DNA of 64,000 nucleotides from Anaerolineae bacterium (GTDB taxonomy: Bacteria > Chloroflexota > Anaerolineae > Aggregatilineales > Ch27). The notes below the pieces were generated by a model. The model did no database searches. It worked only from the letters and a program-made list of their open reading frames with translations, and was not told the origin of the DNA. The DNA lies in NCBI GenBank assembly GCA_013178165.1, contig JABLXG010000001.1:81605-145604 (forward strand). Reading direction: 5' to 3'. Positions 1-9,186 of this stretch are shown in pieces (position 1 is the first letter of the stretch; every line of letters begins with the position of its first letter). The position numbers and the translations under genes were made by a program.

Positions 1-2
1 AG

Positions 3-806
3 AAGGTGTTGCGCAGCGCACTCGAACAGGCCGGGTTGACAGCTGACCAGATTGGCGCTGCAGGGGTCGGGATTGCTGGGGCATCGGCGACCTACGCTGG
101 CGACTGGTTGCGGGAAGTGATCCGTCCGGTGGTTCCGGAGGCATTTATTGCCCTCAGCTCGGATGTGGAAATCGCGTTGGTCGGTGCGCACGGTGCAAGG
201 TATGGTGTACTGGTGCTGGCGGGCACAGGGAGTGTCGCGCTGGGCATTGACGCTTCTGGATGCACGGCGCGGGCAGGAGGGTGGGGGTATCTGCTGGGCG
301 ACGAGGGCAGCGGGTACTGGATCGGCCTGGAAGGGTTGCGCGCCGTGATGCGGGCTGCGGATGGGCGCGGGGAAAGATCCACCCTTGAACAGCATCTTCT
401 GGCTGCTCTCGAACTGCCGGATGTCCAGGCTGTGACTCTATGGTTGTACCGGGCCGAGATCAGCCGCACGCGCGAGGTCGCCCGCCTGGCGCCGCTGGTG
501 TGTCAGGCGGCTGTGGATGGCGACCGTGTGGCTGGCGAGATTGTGGATCGGGCTGCGGCGGAGCTGGCGCTGCTTTGCCGGGCGGTGATCGGACAGCTTG
601 GAGCCAGCGATCTGCCGATTGCCTTTGCCGGTGGATTGCTTGTTAACCCGACGCCAGTTCGCGATCGGTTGTGCCAGCGCCTGGGATTGTCGGAGGCGCC
701 ACAGCCGCGCTACCCGCCGGTGATTGGGGCGGCGCTGCTGGCGAGATTGGCGCTGGAGGGGCAAGGTCAGCGCAGCGGGGACTTTCCTGCGGGTGGGTCA
801 GCGTGA
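3..806 (+). CDS. BadF/BadG-family ATPase, N-acetylglucosamine-kinase-like (5' end outside window)
   Basis: The reading frame is open to the left edge, so the N-terminus, including the first phosphate-binding loop, is missing. What remains carries the second half of the ASKHA ATPase fold typical of N-acetylglucosamine kinases: a GVGIAGA segment near the start, SDVEIALVGAHG, the GTGS phosphate-2 loop, and GWGYLLGDEGSGYWIG, which is highly characteristic of the BadF/BadG/GlcNAc-kinase family. AGGLL near the C-terminus fits the adenosine-binding region. The likely role is ATP-dependent phosphorylation of an amino sugar in the cytoplasm. The gene is followed closely by a UxaE-like epimerase, which suggests a carbohydrate catabolic cluster extending upstream. 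The exact substrate cannot be fixed from sequence; a benzoyl-CoA-type activase is less likely because no cysteine cluster motif is visible. Confidence 0.8.
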   Translation, partial: KVLRSALEQAGLTADQIGAAGVGIAGASATYAGDWLREVIRPVVPEAFIALSSDVEIALVGAHGARYGVLVLAGTGSVALGIDASGCTARAGGWGYLLGDEGSGYWIGLEGLRAVMRAADGRGERSTLEQHLLAALELPDVQAVTLWLYRAEISRTREVARLAPLVCQAAVDGDRVAGEIVDRAAAELALLCRAVIGQLGASDLPIAFAGGLLVNPTPVRDRLCQRLGLSEAPQPRYPPVIGAALLARLALEGQGQRSGDFPAGGSA

Positions 807-833
807 CGAAATATGAACAGGCCGGAGCATACC

Positions 834-2159
834 ATGGATGAGGTGAGTGTCATCCAGACGCTGCAGGGAGTGCGCCTGCGCGTGATAGGAGAGGCCGGGC
901 GCGGATTCCACGGTGAGGAAGTGGAGCCGGATGTCTGGGTATGTCCTCTGGATGCCGATAACGCTGTAGCTGTTCGGCGGCTGCTGCCCTGGACAGCACC
1001 AGTTCCGGCAGGTCTACGCCAGTCGATCGGCCTGAGCGATCGGCTGGGATTGGCTGTGCCGGGTCTGCTCCGTGTAGCACGGCAGTGCGGACTCTTTCCG
1101 GTACTGGCTCAGCAGTCCATCCAGGAGATGGGGGAAACCGGGCGCACACCTCAGGAGGTCATCGACGCCGCCACGTGGGAGGTGCTGGCCGCCGGTGACC
1201 GTGATGGATATGGCGCGGACGTCGATGGTCTACAGACGACGGCCATGATCGACCTGTGCGTTGAGGCTGGATTCACAAGTTTTACGCTTGAACCGCAAAG
1301 TTGCTTTCTGAACCTGGCTGCGCTTACAGATCCGGAGGCGACTCTGGACGAGAAATTTGCAGCGTTGCCGTGGGAACAACTGGCTTTCAGCCCTGAGAGG
1401 TTGCTGGCTACCTACCGGGACGTTGCACCGGCAGGGCTGGCTGGCGAAGAAGCCGTGAAGCGCATTGCCTGCGCCTATGGCCCGGCTATCGTGGAGCTGA
1501 CTCGCCTGGCTGGTCATCTTGGTCGGCGCCTGGAAGGGCGACTCTACGACCTGGAGATTAACCCTGGCGGAGGCAGCAGTTTGCTCAGCCCACTGGCACA
1601 CCGGTTCATTGCTGCTGAGCTGTTGCGGCGGGGCGTACGCTTCACTAGTCTGGTATTGCACGGGGCAAAGCCGTCAGTTCAAGCACAGGATGCCGTGTCT
1701 GATCTGGAGATGCTCTGCGCTGCGCACGTCGGGATTGCCCGTGAACTGGGGCCTTACAAACTGACGGTTCGTGCTGGGCCGGAGGGTTGCCGCGTGTATC
1801 CGATCCTGGCGCGCTACGCCGGGTCATGCACTTACCTCAAGATCACAGGTGTTGACTGGCTTGTCGCATTGCGTGTGATCGCGGCTCACGAGCCAGCGCT
1901 ACTGCGGGCGATGCTGGCCCATGCGCTACAGCGGTATGCCCGTGACGGAGCAGTCCGGATCAATCAGGTGCCTGTTGACCTACCAGACGATCGTTTGCCG
2001 GAAATGCTCGACCAGGCGGATACCCGGCAAATCCTGCTGGTGATGTTCGGGGAACTGCTGAGGCGCTTCCGCGCACCGATCCTGGCGGCGCTCCACCGGA
2101 ATCGCGCTGCCTATGCCAAGGTGCTCGAAGCCGCCGTGATGGATTGTATTGGCGCCTGA
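834..2159 (+). CDS. uxaE: UxaE-like tagaturonate/fructuronate epimerase
   Basis: The protein of about 441 residues matches the UxaE (tagaturonate epimerase) family: GYGADVDGLQT followed by an AGFTSFTLEP stretch, a central EINPGGGSS segment, and a C-terminal block with TVRAGPEGCRVYPI and LKITGVDWLVALRVIAEH-like residues. Family members interconvert tagaturonate and fructuronate during galacturonate breakdown. An ATG at 813 is possible, but the ATG at 834 has GGAG six bases upstream and starts the protein at MDEVSVIQTL, so 834 is preferred. It lies a few bases after the sugar-kinase gene and probably shares its transcript. No other uronate genes are visible in the window, so the pathway assignment rests on family similarity only. 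Confidence 0.75.
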   Translation: MDEVSVIQTLQGVRLRVIGEAGRGFHGEEVEPDVWVCPLDADNAVAVRRLLPWTAPVPAGLRQSIGLSDRLGLAVPGLLRVARQCGLFPVLAQQSIQEMGETGRTPQEVIDAATWEVLAAGDRDGYGADVDGLQTTAMIDLCVEAGFTSFTLEPQSCFLNLAALTDPEATLDEKFAALPWEQLAFSPERLLATYRDVAPAGLAGEEAVKRIACAYGPAIVELTRLAGHLGRRLEGRLYDLEINPGGGSSLLSPLAHRFIAAELLRRGVRFTSLVLHGAKPSVQAQDAVSDLEMLCAAHVGIARELGPYKLTVRAGPEGCRVYPILARYAGSCTYLKITGVDWLVALRVIAAHEPALLRAMLAHALQRYARDGAVRINQVPVDLPDDRLPEMLDQADTRQILLVMFGELLRRFRAPILAALHRNRAAYAKVLEAAVMDCIGA

Positions 2160-2199
2160 GGTCGTGTCAGCTATGCCGCCGGGGGCAAGCTGCGCTTGG

Positions 2200-3747
2200 T
2201 TACGGGACATCCGGTTGACTATGGCGCAGGAAGGCCCGGCGAGTCTCCACGGTTCGATCGAATAGATCGGGTTCCAGCGTTGCCCAGAAATTGGCCGGAG
2301 CAGCAATCTGGCCGCTCATGCTGGCTGCGTAGGTCTGCAGCCAGGCGAAAAATGCTTCTGTGCCGATCTCCTGGCGCAGGGCATGAAGAAGCTGTGCACC
2401 GCGCAGATAGACGGCGTTGATATAGTCCCGGGCGGTTTGGAACTCGTAGACAGTTGAGTCAACAAATCCCGTTGGATGGAAGCTGTTGACGCGAAAATCC
2501 CACCACCAGTCGACCAGGTCCGGGTAGCTTTCCTGCAGAAAAACATATTCACTGTAGGTCGCCAGGGCTTCATCCAGCCAGGGATGGCTGCTCTGATCAT
2601 TGCCTACCCGGTGGTACCACCACTGGTGTGCGACCTCATGCGCCGTGATCAGGGTCAGGTAAGAAGCCGGATCACCACGATAGGAGCGAAACCACTCGCT
2701 GCCCACATAGACCAGCCCACTGAATTCCATACCGTCTGGGAAATCGCTTTCCAGGATGATCAGACGGTCGTGAGGGTAAGGGCCGTACAGGTCAGCGAAA
2801 AGATTAAGGGCAGCCACCGCGGTGTGCAGCGCCTGTTCTGCCGCTTCAGCGGATGTGGACGCAAAGGTGTAAAGCTCGACCAGAACTGCTCCGTCAAGAG
2901 CCGGGGCAGTAATCTGACGATAGTTGTCGCCAAGGCTGAGGGCAATTTCGCGGGCGCCGGTCAGTTGATATCGCCAGCCGCATGATTCATGGCGCGCTGT
3001 GCCGGGGCCAACGACTGTCAACGTCGGGGGCAGATTCTCTACAGCCAGGCAAAGGTCAAAATCTGCGGCAGGCAGGACAGTCTGCTCACCAACCGTGACA
3101 GGAACTGGTGTTATCCATTGCCTCCCGGCACGTGCTGCCACTGCCGGAAACCAGAGGGCCAGGTTTAGTTGTTGGTCCGAAAAGCCCAGGTACCCCTGCC
3201 GGGCAAAGGGGCCGACGCCCATACGCGGGATGTCTAACGTATAATCGAGGTTCAGGACTACCCGGCAACCCGGTTGGAGCAGGGTTGGAAGCGAGATCGT
3301 CAGGCGTACCCCTTCCAGAGTGACCGCGGAGGCACCGGTTTGCCCGGGAATGGCAATGCTTTCCAGGTGAAACAGACCGGGTTCCCGGTTAGGCATGACA
3401 TAGAAGACCAGTTGATCCAGGGGCGCATCCTCAGGATTACGGAAGGTAACGCGCTGGTGAGCTACAAGATGTTTGAGTGCATAATCGAGTTCTGCCCGGA
3501 TCACATAGGTGATGGTCGGCCCATTCTCGACGAGAGGGCAGCGTTCTATTCCCCCTGTCGGTTCGGGCGCGGTTGTTGGGGAATGCGGTAGCGTGGTTGC
3601 CGGTGTGGCTGACGTTGTCTGTATGAATACCGCCGTGGCTGTTGGAGCAGGCGGGGCGATGGTCGCCGGGGGAGCCGAGGGAAGGCAACCGATCACGAGA
3701 GCCAATAACAGGAGACTGCAAAGGGAGGCGTTCATCAATCGTTTCAT
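2200..3747 (-). CDS. M1-family (gluzincin) metallopeptidase, lipoprotein
   Basis: Zinc aminopeptidase-like protein of about 515 residues. The motif HEVAH is at residues 370-374 and the third zinc ligand, Glu393 in LDEALATYSEY, lies exactly 19 residues later, as in the M1 family. The N-terminus is a lipoprotein signal (hydrophobic LLLLALVIG then Cys), followed by a Pro/Thr/Ala-rich spacer, so the protein is probably anchored outside the membrane. Frames also open at 3786 and 3765, but the extra residues precede the natural signal peptide; 3747 or 3735 gives a normal lipoprotein leader. A TATAAT on this strand at 3810-3815 fits transcription from just upstream. It probably trims extracellular peptides. 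It is convergent with the uxaE gene, leaving only 40 bases between them. Confidence 0.85.
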   Translation of the reverse strand: MKRLMNASLCSLLLLALVIGCLPSAPPATIAPPAPTATAVFIQTTSATPATTLPHSPTTAPEPTGGIERCPLVENGPTITYVIRAELDYALKHLVAHQRVTFRNPEDAPLDQLVFYVMPNREPGLFHLESIAIPGQTGASAVTLEGVRLTISLPTLLQPGCRVVLNLDYTLDIPRMGVGPFARQGYLGFSDQQLNLALWFPAVAARAGRQWITPVPVTVGEQTVLPAADFDLCLAVENLPPTLTVVGPGTARHESCGWRYQLTGAREIALSLGDNYRQITAPALDGAVLVELYTFASTSAEAAEQALHTAVAALNLFADLYGPYPHDRLIILESDFPDGMEFSGLVYVGSEWFRSYRGDPASYLTLITAHEVAHQWWYHRVGNDQSSHPWLDEALATYSEYVFLQESYPDLVDWWWDFRVNSFHPTGFVDSTVYEFQTARDYINAVYLRGAQLLHALRQEIGTEAFFAWLQTYAASMSGQIAAPANFWATLEPDLFDRTVETRRAFLRHSQPDVP

Positions 3748-3809
3748 GGCATGAGATAACCGCATGGCGTGCTGGCTGCAGAACAAGATTACGGCCTGCG
3801 CAGAGATAC

Positions 3810-3815
3810 ATTATA
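3810..3815 (-). promoter_or_regulatory. Possible -10 box for the M1 peptidase gene
   Basis: A perfect TATAAT lies on the minus strand about 65 bases upstream of the preferred start at 3747. No good -35 box is found at 16-18 bases, so this is a weak call. Confidence 0.3.
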
Positions 3816-3951
3816 TCCGGCGTCGGGCTACCCTGTGGTAAGTTGCCCGCTGGTGATCGCGCCGGGAATTGCCCTTGTCTGTCGATAGCGATGCCGAATG
3901 TCGGCAGTTCCTGCGAAGATCGTTACCGGCACCAGCGCAGGATTCCTGCTC

Positions 3952-3980
3952 TTGTGCTGTCGCCATTGTGCGGCTAGAAT
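3952..3980 (+). promoter_or_regulatory. Possible promoter for the UbiA-family gene
   Basis: TTGTGC (3952-3957), a 17-base spacer and TAGAAT (3975-3980) resemble a housekeeping promoter. It would give a leader of about 105 bases before the start at 4095. Confidence 0.4.
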
Positions 3981-4094
3981 GGCGCATGTTCTTCCTGCTA
4001 CCCTGGGTGCGTATCCTGCGTATCATCTGTGGGTTATAGGTAACGTTAAGTCCGCGCTCATTCCGCGATCATCCTGATCATGGGAGGGGGAATC

Positions 4095-4982
4095 ATGCAG
4101 CAGCATATAGCCACGAAAACGGTCAGCTTGATCCGGCTCACCCGATGGAAAGAATTCGTTCCTTTTACAGTCCCGGTAACGGTATTTGCCGCTCTGCTTT
4201 CCGGGCAACCGCTGGACTGGCGGTTGGTGGCGGTTACGGCGGCTAACATCCTGGCGGTCGCCTACGCCTTCATGATCAATGACATCGAGGATGCGCCAGA
4301 CGACTCTCGCGATCCGGCCCGCGCCGCTCGTAATCCCATTGCGATGGGGGAACTCTCCATTCGTTCCGGGTGGACAGCATCCATGCTAGTGGCGTTTCTG
4401 TCACTGGTTCTCTATGCTTGTGGCGGCTGGTGGGTGCTGGGCATCGGGGTGTTGACGGTGCTGCTGTCGCATTTCTACTCCTGGAAGCCGATACGTCTCA
4501 AGGCCTGGCCGGTGGCCGATGTGACCTCCCATTCGTTGATGCTGAGCGGGTTGCTATTTCTGGCTGGCTACTTTACCTACGATGTGAATCCGGGGTGGGT
4601 CTGGCTGGTAATGTTGGCTGTCACACTCGTGTCGATATACGGCCAGCTCTATAACCAGCTTCGCGACTACGAAATCGATAAAGCAGCCGGGTTGCACAAT
4701 ACGGCGATCATTGTTGGCGAGCGCATGACTCGCCTGTTGATGTATCTGTGTGTTGCCCTGGCGATCGTGTTCTTCCTCAGCGCGTTTGCGCTGGGCGTTC
4801 TGCCGATCTGGTTGCCATTTGTGGGTGTTGGTGTCTTCGCTGTGGTGATGTATGTGTACCGCCCTGGCATGGATATGCGCGGCGGACAGGTTGCCGACAC
4901 CAGTGGAAACATCCAGATTCAATTTCTGATTACAGCGAACGCGACAGTCGCTCTGTGGCTAGCCCTGGCTCTGGTAGGGTAG
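4095..4982 (+). CDS. UbiA-family prenyltransferase
   Basis: Integral membrane protein of 295 residues with the two Asp-rich motifs of the UbiA superfamily. The first is NDIEDAPDD at residues 62-70, matching NDxxDxxxD. The second is DYEIDKAAG in the second half. Eight or more hydrophobic segments surround them. Such enzymes attach a polyprenyl chain to an aromatic or other acceptor during quinone, heme, chlorophyll or archaeal-type lipid synthesis. The start at 4095 is chosen because GGGAGGGGG sits four bases upstream; an ATG at 4080 would precede this ribosome site. The gene stands alone, followed by a terminator, so its acceptor cannot be inferred from neighbours. Confidence 0.85.
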   Translation: MQQHIATKTVSLIRLTRWKEFVPFTVPVTVFAALLSGQPLDWRLVAVTAANILAVAYAFMINDIEDAPDDSRDPARAARNPIAMGELSIRSGWTASMLVAFLSLVLYACGGWWVLGIGVLTVLLSHFYSWKPIRLKAWPVADVTSHSLMLSGLLFLAGYFTYDVNPGWVWLVMLAVTLVSIYGQLYNQLRDYEIDKAAGLHNTAIIVGERMTRLLMYLCVALAIVFFLSAFALGVLPIWLPFVGVGVFAVVMYVYRPGMDMRGGQVADTSGNIQIQFLITANATVALWLALALVG

Positions 4983-5016
4983 GGCTATTGGTGCTGCTGG
5001 CAAATCGGGTTTGATG

Positions 5017-5042
5017 GGCGCTCCATGGGGGCGCCTTTTGTT
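5017..5042 (+). terminator. Intrinsic terminator after the UbiA gene
   Basis: GGCGCTCC pairs with GGGGCGCC (one G-U pair) around an ATG loop, followed by TTTTG and TTT. It lies 35 bases after the UbiA stop. Confidence 0.65.
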
Positions 5043-5074
5043 TCGGTCGGCAAATTAGCGGGGCTGACGCGCCA

Positions 5075-5104
5075 TTGGCGTAGAGCCTGCCTTGCCACTA
5101 CAAT
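5075..5104 (+). promoter_or_regulatory. Possible promoter for the sensor kinase gene
   Basis: TTGGCG (5075-5080), an 18-base spacer and TACAAT (5099-5104) lie between the upstream terminator and the kinase start at 5142. Confidence 0.45.
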
Positions 5105-5141
5105 AGAGTGACAGCACTGCTGCACCGACGGATACCAGGGT

Positions 5142-8100
5142 ATGGGCTTCAAGATTCTCATTGTCGATGATACGCCAGATACCGTGCAGATGCTGTCCGT
5201 CTGGTTGCAGGGGGGTGGGTACCAGACCGTAGCGATCAGCAACTCGCTGGATGCTGTATCGGCGATTCGGCAGGAAAAGCCTGATCTGGTACTCATGGAC
5301 ACTGCCATGCCGGGCCGCGATGGCATCGAAACGTGCCAGGAACTGCATGCCAATCCGCTCACACGGCACATCCCCGTTCTGTTGATGAGCAGTAAGAACC
5401 CCGCTGAAGCCCGCGCCGATAGTCTGATGGCCGGCGCTGTGGACTACGTCACCAAACCGATCAACCTGCGCCAGCTTAGCGACCAGATCGCAGCCTGCCT
5501 TGCGCCGCAGGAACACAGTCTGCGGCCTGCAGACGCCCGGCGCATGGTTGATGAAGTTGTCTATGAGGCGCTGGAATTGCTGTCGTGCGACCTGGCCTGG
5601 CTGTTCCGGTACGATTCTGTGCAGAGGACGCTGGAGAGCCATGCCATCGCAGCGACACTGGGGCATGAAGCGGGGCAGCGATTGTCCGCGCGCTTGGGCG
5701 TGGATGCTACGGCGTTGCAGGTGGGAGGGCTTGACGATGGCAGCCCGCTGGCAGCGGCGATCAGCACACAGCAGACCGTGCTTAATCTGCCAGTGGAACG
5801 GTTTCGCCAGCATCCTGATACACAGTTGCTCTTTCAGGGCCTGTCGGCTCTGGACGTGACGTCAATCAGTCTGATACCCCTGGCCCTGACGCGGCAGGTG
5901 CTGGGCGTTCTGGTGCTGGGCTATGTTCGTCCACGCGGTCGCGATGGCAAGTCGCTATGGCCGGCGATCACCCTGCTCAGCAGGCAGGCAGCCATGGCTC
6001 TTGACTATACGCGCCTGGCCGGTGTTCTGGCTGAGCAGGAGGAGACCCGGAAGGCTGAACATGCCTTTTTGACCACTGTGCTGGATACGATGGGCGATGG
6101 CCTGATCGTCATCGGCGAGCATGGTGATATTGAGTATGTCAACAACCGTCTGTTGCGGATGACCGAATACGGGCGTGAGGAGCTGATCGGCCAGCGCGTC
6201 GATATGCTCTTCCACCCCGATGATCGCCAGGCCCTGGTCTACGGATTGCTGCACGAGCGCGGTTCCACGATCAAGTTCGACCAACGCCTCTACACGCGCA
6301 GCCAGCATGTGATACCGGTGCTGTTGTCGCGTTCTTCTTTCGCGCGGATTGACCCCGCCGCGCCGCAGCAGGTGCTGGTTCTCAGCGATCTGACTGTGCA
6401 AAAGAGCCGCGAGGAAGCGCTGGAACGGTATAGTCAGCAACTCCAGGCGCTGAACCGGGCGGCTGAAGCGATCACCTCATCGCTGACACCCCAGGAAGTG
6501 ATTCACGAAATCCTGACTGCGGCGATGGCGGTAGCTGATGCCGAGGGAGCCTCCGTGCTCTTGCGCAACGAGGATAACCCTGCTGAGTTGGTCTTCATGG
6601 CGGCGGTAGGGCCGGAAGCCGACCGCCTTCATGGCATGTGTGTGCCGATCAATGAGGGGATTGCCGGCTGGGTGGTCCGGGAAGCTACCGGCCAGCTTGT
6701 GGTTGACACAGCGGAGGATGATCGCTTCTATCGGGGAGTCGACGCCCATTCTGGCCTGACGACACGTTCGCTGATCGCTGTGCCATTGATTGTAGCCGAC
6801 CAGGTGATCGGCGTGCTGGAAGTGGTGAACAAACGCACTGGCACTTTTGACCGTGCGGATATGGAATTGCTGGAGAGCATCGCTGGCACAGCGGCGGTAG
6901 CGATCGAGAATTCGCGGCTGTTTGAACAGACACGCCGGCGACTCAACGATCTAGGAACCTTGCTGGACGCCAGTGCGGCGGTGTCCTCAACGCTTGATTT
7001 CGGCAGCGTTCTGGAATTGATCGCCCGGCGTTTGCTGGATGCCCTGCATGTGGAGCGCTGCCAGGTCATTTCCTGGGAACGTGGAACCAACACCTTGATC
7101 ACGCTGGCTGAAGTGGTTGATGCCTACTGGCGATCAGGGAGCGGGCCGCTGGTTGAGATCGTCGATTCGCCGCTGCGCAACCGGGCGCTGGCAGAGGGTC
7201 GGGCGCAGTATGTGCAGATGGGCGATCCTTCAACGACGCCGCAAGATCAGGCCGAGCTTATTGCATTGGGCCAACAGGCAATGCTGGTGATCCCCCTGTG
7301 GTTTGGGCGCAAGGTCATTGGCCTGGCATCGGTATGCAAGGGCGCGGGCAGCATAGCGCCTGCGGATATCGAACATGTTGGCCGGATCATCAGCGGCTGG
7401 ACAGCCCGTGTTGAGCGTAGCCAGCAGCGGTGGGCTGAGAAGTCGTTCCTTGATGACCTGTGCAATTTGCTGCAGGCAGTTCCCGGTGTCATGTGGGTGC
7501 GGATAGAAGAGTGGTTTCCTCAAGAGCGGCGGCTGTGCCGGTTGCGGGAGACCGGCTTCGCACTCTGGGGCGATCGCGACGGTGCCCAACTTGATCTGGA
7601 TCAGCATCCCACCATGAAACGAGTGCTTTCTATCGCCCAGCCCAGGGTGGTGGTGCGGCAGGACCTGGAGGCCGATCCGCGCGAGCAGGACCTGCTGGCG
7701 CAGGTTGGCGGCGAAGTCTGCCTGATGGCCCCGTTCATTATCCGGGGGCAGCCGGAGGGGTTGGTCAAGTTAATTGACTCTGACAGCCGGCGCACGTTTG
7801 ATGTTGAGCAGGTCTCGCTATGCCAGGGTATCGCCAATGTGGTTGGCAATGCCCTGGAGAATGCCTATCTTTACCAGAGTCTGGAGCGCCGTGCTGCAGC
7901 GCTGGAAGCAGCCTATGCCGAACTGAAGCAGGCTGACCAGCTCAAGGAGGAATTGCTGCAGAATCTCTCCCATGAGATTCAAACTCCGCTGATGCATGTG
8001 ATGGGGTACATGGAACTGATGTATAACGAGGCCTTTGGGCCGCTGAATGCCGAACAGCGTGAGAAGCTCTCGTTCGTTGTGGAGCGGGCACGGCATCTTT

Positions 8101-8678
8101 CCGAACTGGCCAGGAACATCATCACCGTGCAGGCGCTGCAAGCCCGGACACTGCATATGCAACCCTCCAGCCTGGATGAGATTCTCCCCCGCGTGATCAG
8201 TCAGTGGGAGCCGGAAGCCGCCAAGCGTTCGATCCCCCTGAAAATGCAGCTGCCAGATAGGCTCCCCAAGGTGATGGTCGATCCCAACCGTCTGGCGGAG
8301 GTGGTCGGTCACCTGCTGAGCAACGCGGTGAAATTCAGCCCGACGGGCGCGCCGATCGAAGTGGCGGCCCGCGAACGCGAAGGGGTTGTTGAGGTTAGTG
8401 TTCGCGATCATGGGCCGGGGATCGCGCCTGAGCATCACGAACGGATCTTCCGGCGCTTCTATCAGGTTGATGGCGGCGTGTCGCGCCGGCATGGGGGCGC
8501 CGGGCTGGGGCTGGCCATCGTACAGGAAGTCATCACCCAGCACGGTGGGCGTGTCTGGGTGGAAAGCGAAGCGGGGAAGGGCAGTACTTTCTTCTTCACC
8601 GTGCCCAAGGCTTCAACAGTCTCCACAACGGATTTTGAGCCGACAGCAAGCGCCTGGGATGAGACGTGGCAGAGCTAG
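5142..8678 (+). CDS. Hybrid sensor histidine kinase: REC - GAF - PAS - multiple GAF - HisKA - HATPase
   Basis: Protein of 1178 residues with no membrane segment, so probably cytoplasmic. The N-terminus is a receiver domain with acidic pocket DD at 9-10, phosphoacceptor Asp53 (LVLMDTAMPG) and Lys105 (YVTKPI). A GAF-like region follows, then a PAS domain at about 310-420 (DGLIVIGEHGDIEYVNN). A clear GAF domain lies at about 440-590 and further GAF-like regions at about 600-900. HisKA is at about 930-1000, with phosphoacceptor His944 in NLSHEIQTP. HATPase_c carries an N box (LLSNAVKFSP), a G1 box (DHGPGIAP) and a G2 box (GGAGLGLAI). No DNA-binding output domain or separate response regulator is nearby, so its partner is unknown. 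The N-terminal receiver suggests a phosphorelay intermediate or input from another kinase. Confidence 0.88.
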   Translation: MGFKILIVDDTPDTVQMLSVWLQGGGYQTVAISNSLDAVSAIRQEKPDLVLMDTAMPGRDGIETCQELHANPLTRHIPVLLMSSKNPAEARADSLMAGAVDYVTKPINLRQLSDQIAACLAPQEHSLRPADARRMVDEVVYEALELLSCDLAWLFRYDSVQRTLESHAIAATLGHEAGQRLSARLGVDATALQVGGLDDGSPLAAAISTQQTVLNLPVERFRQHPDTQLLFQGLSALDVTSISLIPLALTRQVLGVLVLGYVRPRGRDGKSLWPAITLLSRQAAMALDYTRLAGVLAEQEETRKAEHAFLTTVLDTMGDGLIVIGEHGDIEYVNNRLLRMTEYGREELIGQRVDMLFHPDDRQALVYGLLHERGSTIKFDQRLYTRSQHVIPVLLSRSSFARIDPAAPQQVLVLSDLTVQKSREEALERYSQQLQALNRAAEAITSSLTPQEVIHEILTAAMAVADAEGASVLLRNEDNPAELVFMAAVGPEADRLHGMCVPINEGIAGWVVREATGQLVVDTAEDDRFYRGVDAHSGLTTRSLIAVPLIVADQVIGVLEVVNKRTGTFDRADMELLESIAGTAAVAIENSRLFEQTRRRLNDLGTLLDASAAVSSTLDFGSVLELIARRLLDALHVERCQVISWERGTNTLITLAEVVDAYWRSGSGPLVEIVDSPLRNRALAEGRAQYVQMGDPSTTPQDQAELIALGQQAMLVIPLWFGRKVIGLASVCKGAGSIAPADIEHVGRIISGWTARVERSQQRWAEKSFLDDLCNLLQAVPGVMWVRIEEWFPQERRLCRLRETGFALWGDRDGAQLDLDQHPTMKRVLSIAQPRVVVRQDLEADPREQDLLAQVGGEVCLMAPFIIRGQPEGLVKLIDSDSRRTFDVEQVSLCQGIANVVGNALENAYLYQSLERRAAALEAAYAELKQADQLKEELLQNLSHEIQTPLMHVMGYMELMYNEAFGPLNAEQREKLSFVVERARHLSELARNIITVQALQARTLHMQPSSLDEILPRVISQWEPEAAKRSIPLKMQLPDRLPKVMVDPNRLAEVVGHLLSNAVKFSPTGAPIEVAAREREGVVEVSVRDHGPGIAPEHHERIFRRFYQVDGGVSRRHGGAGLGLAIVQEVITQHGGRVWVESEAGKGSTFFFTVPKASTVSTTDFEPTASAWDETWQS

Positions 8679-8708
8679 ACGCCTGCGTCTCACTGGAACG
8701 GATGGCTG

Positions 8709-9086
8709 ATGACTACCATTCACCTGGCACTGAACAATGCCTATATTCTCTTTTCATTCGCCCTTGGGTTCTGGTGCATCATCAAGCTGGTGCGCGACCA
8801 GGGGCTTGATGGTCAGTTCTGGGGGGCGGTCGCGCTCAACACCCTGCTGGCCGTGGTGATCCTGCTGCTGGCAGCGGTGATGTACCTGGCAGGCATCCGC
8901 CCTCACCGGGCGGTCTACTTTCTGTACGGAGTCTACTTTGCTATTGTGCTGCCTGGTACGTTCTTCTTATTGCGTGGGCGCGACGACCGCATGGCAGTGA
9001 TCATCTTCGGGATCGTGACCATTTTCTCCGGCGCAGCGGCCACACGCGTGCCCTTACTGGTGGAACCCTGGAGTGCGGCACCCTGA
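8709..9086 (+). CDS. Small four-helix membrane protein, unknown function
   Basis: Protein of 125 residues with four predicted membrane-spanning segments (about 8-28, 38-60, 68-88 and 93-113) separated by short charged loops. I do not recognise a family. It starts 30 bases after the kinase stop and its end overlaps the possible upstream extension of the next gene, so it is probably in the same transcript as the sensor kinase and the solute-binding lipoprotein. Codon use looks like its neighbours. Confidence 0.65.
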   Translation: MTTIHLALNNAYILFSFALGFWCIIKLVRDQGLDGQFWGAVALNTLLAVVILLLAAVMYLAGIRPHRAVYFLYGVYFAIVLPGTFFLLRGRDDRMAVIIFGIVTIFSGAAATRVPLLVEPWSAAP

Positions 9087-9186
9087 GCGACGCCTTCACG
9101 CGTGTATGTCTGCCGGGAGCATCCCATCCGCGCTGGGTGTCTTTGTGCAGGCGTCAGGTGATCCGGTGGGGCGGGTGCAGGATGTG

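Larger units (their letters stand above)
3748..4094. other. Intergenic region between divergent genes
   Basis: About 350 bases without a convincing gene, between the divergently read M1 peptidase and UbiA genes. It contains a TATAAT on the minus strand (3810-3815) and a promoter-like pair on the plus strand (3952-3980). Short open frames here lack ribosome sites and recognisable protein features. Confidence 0.6.
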
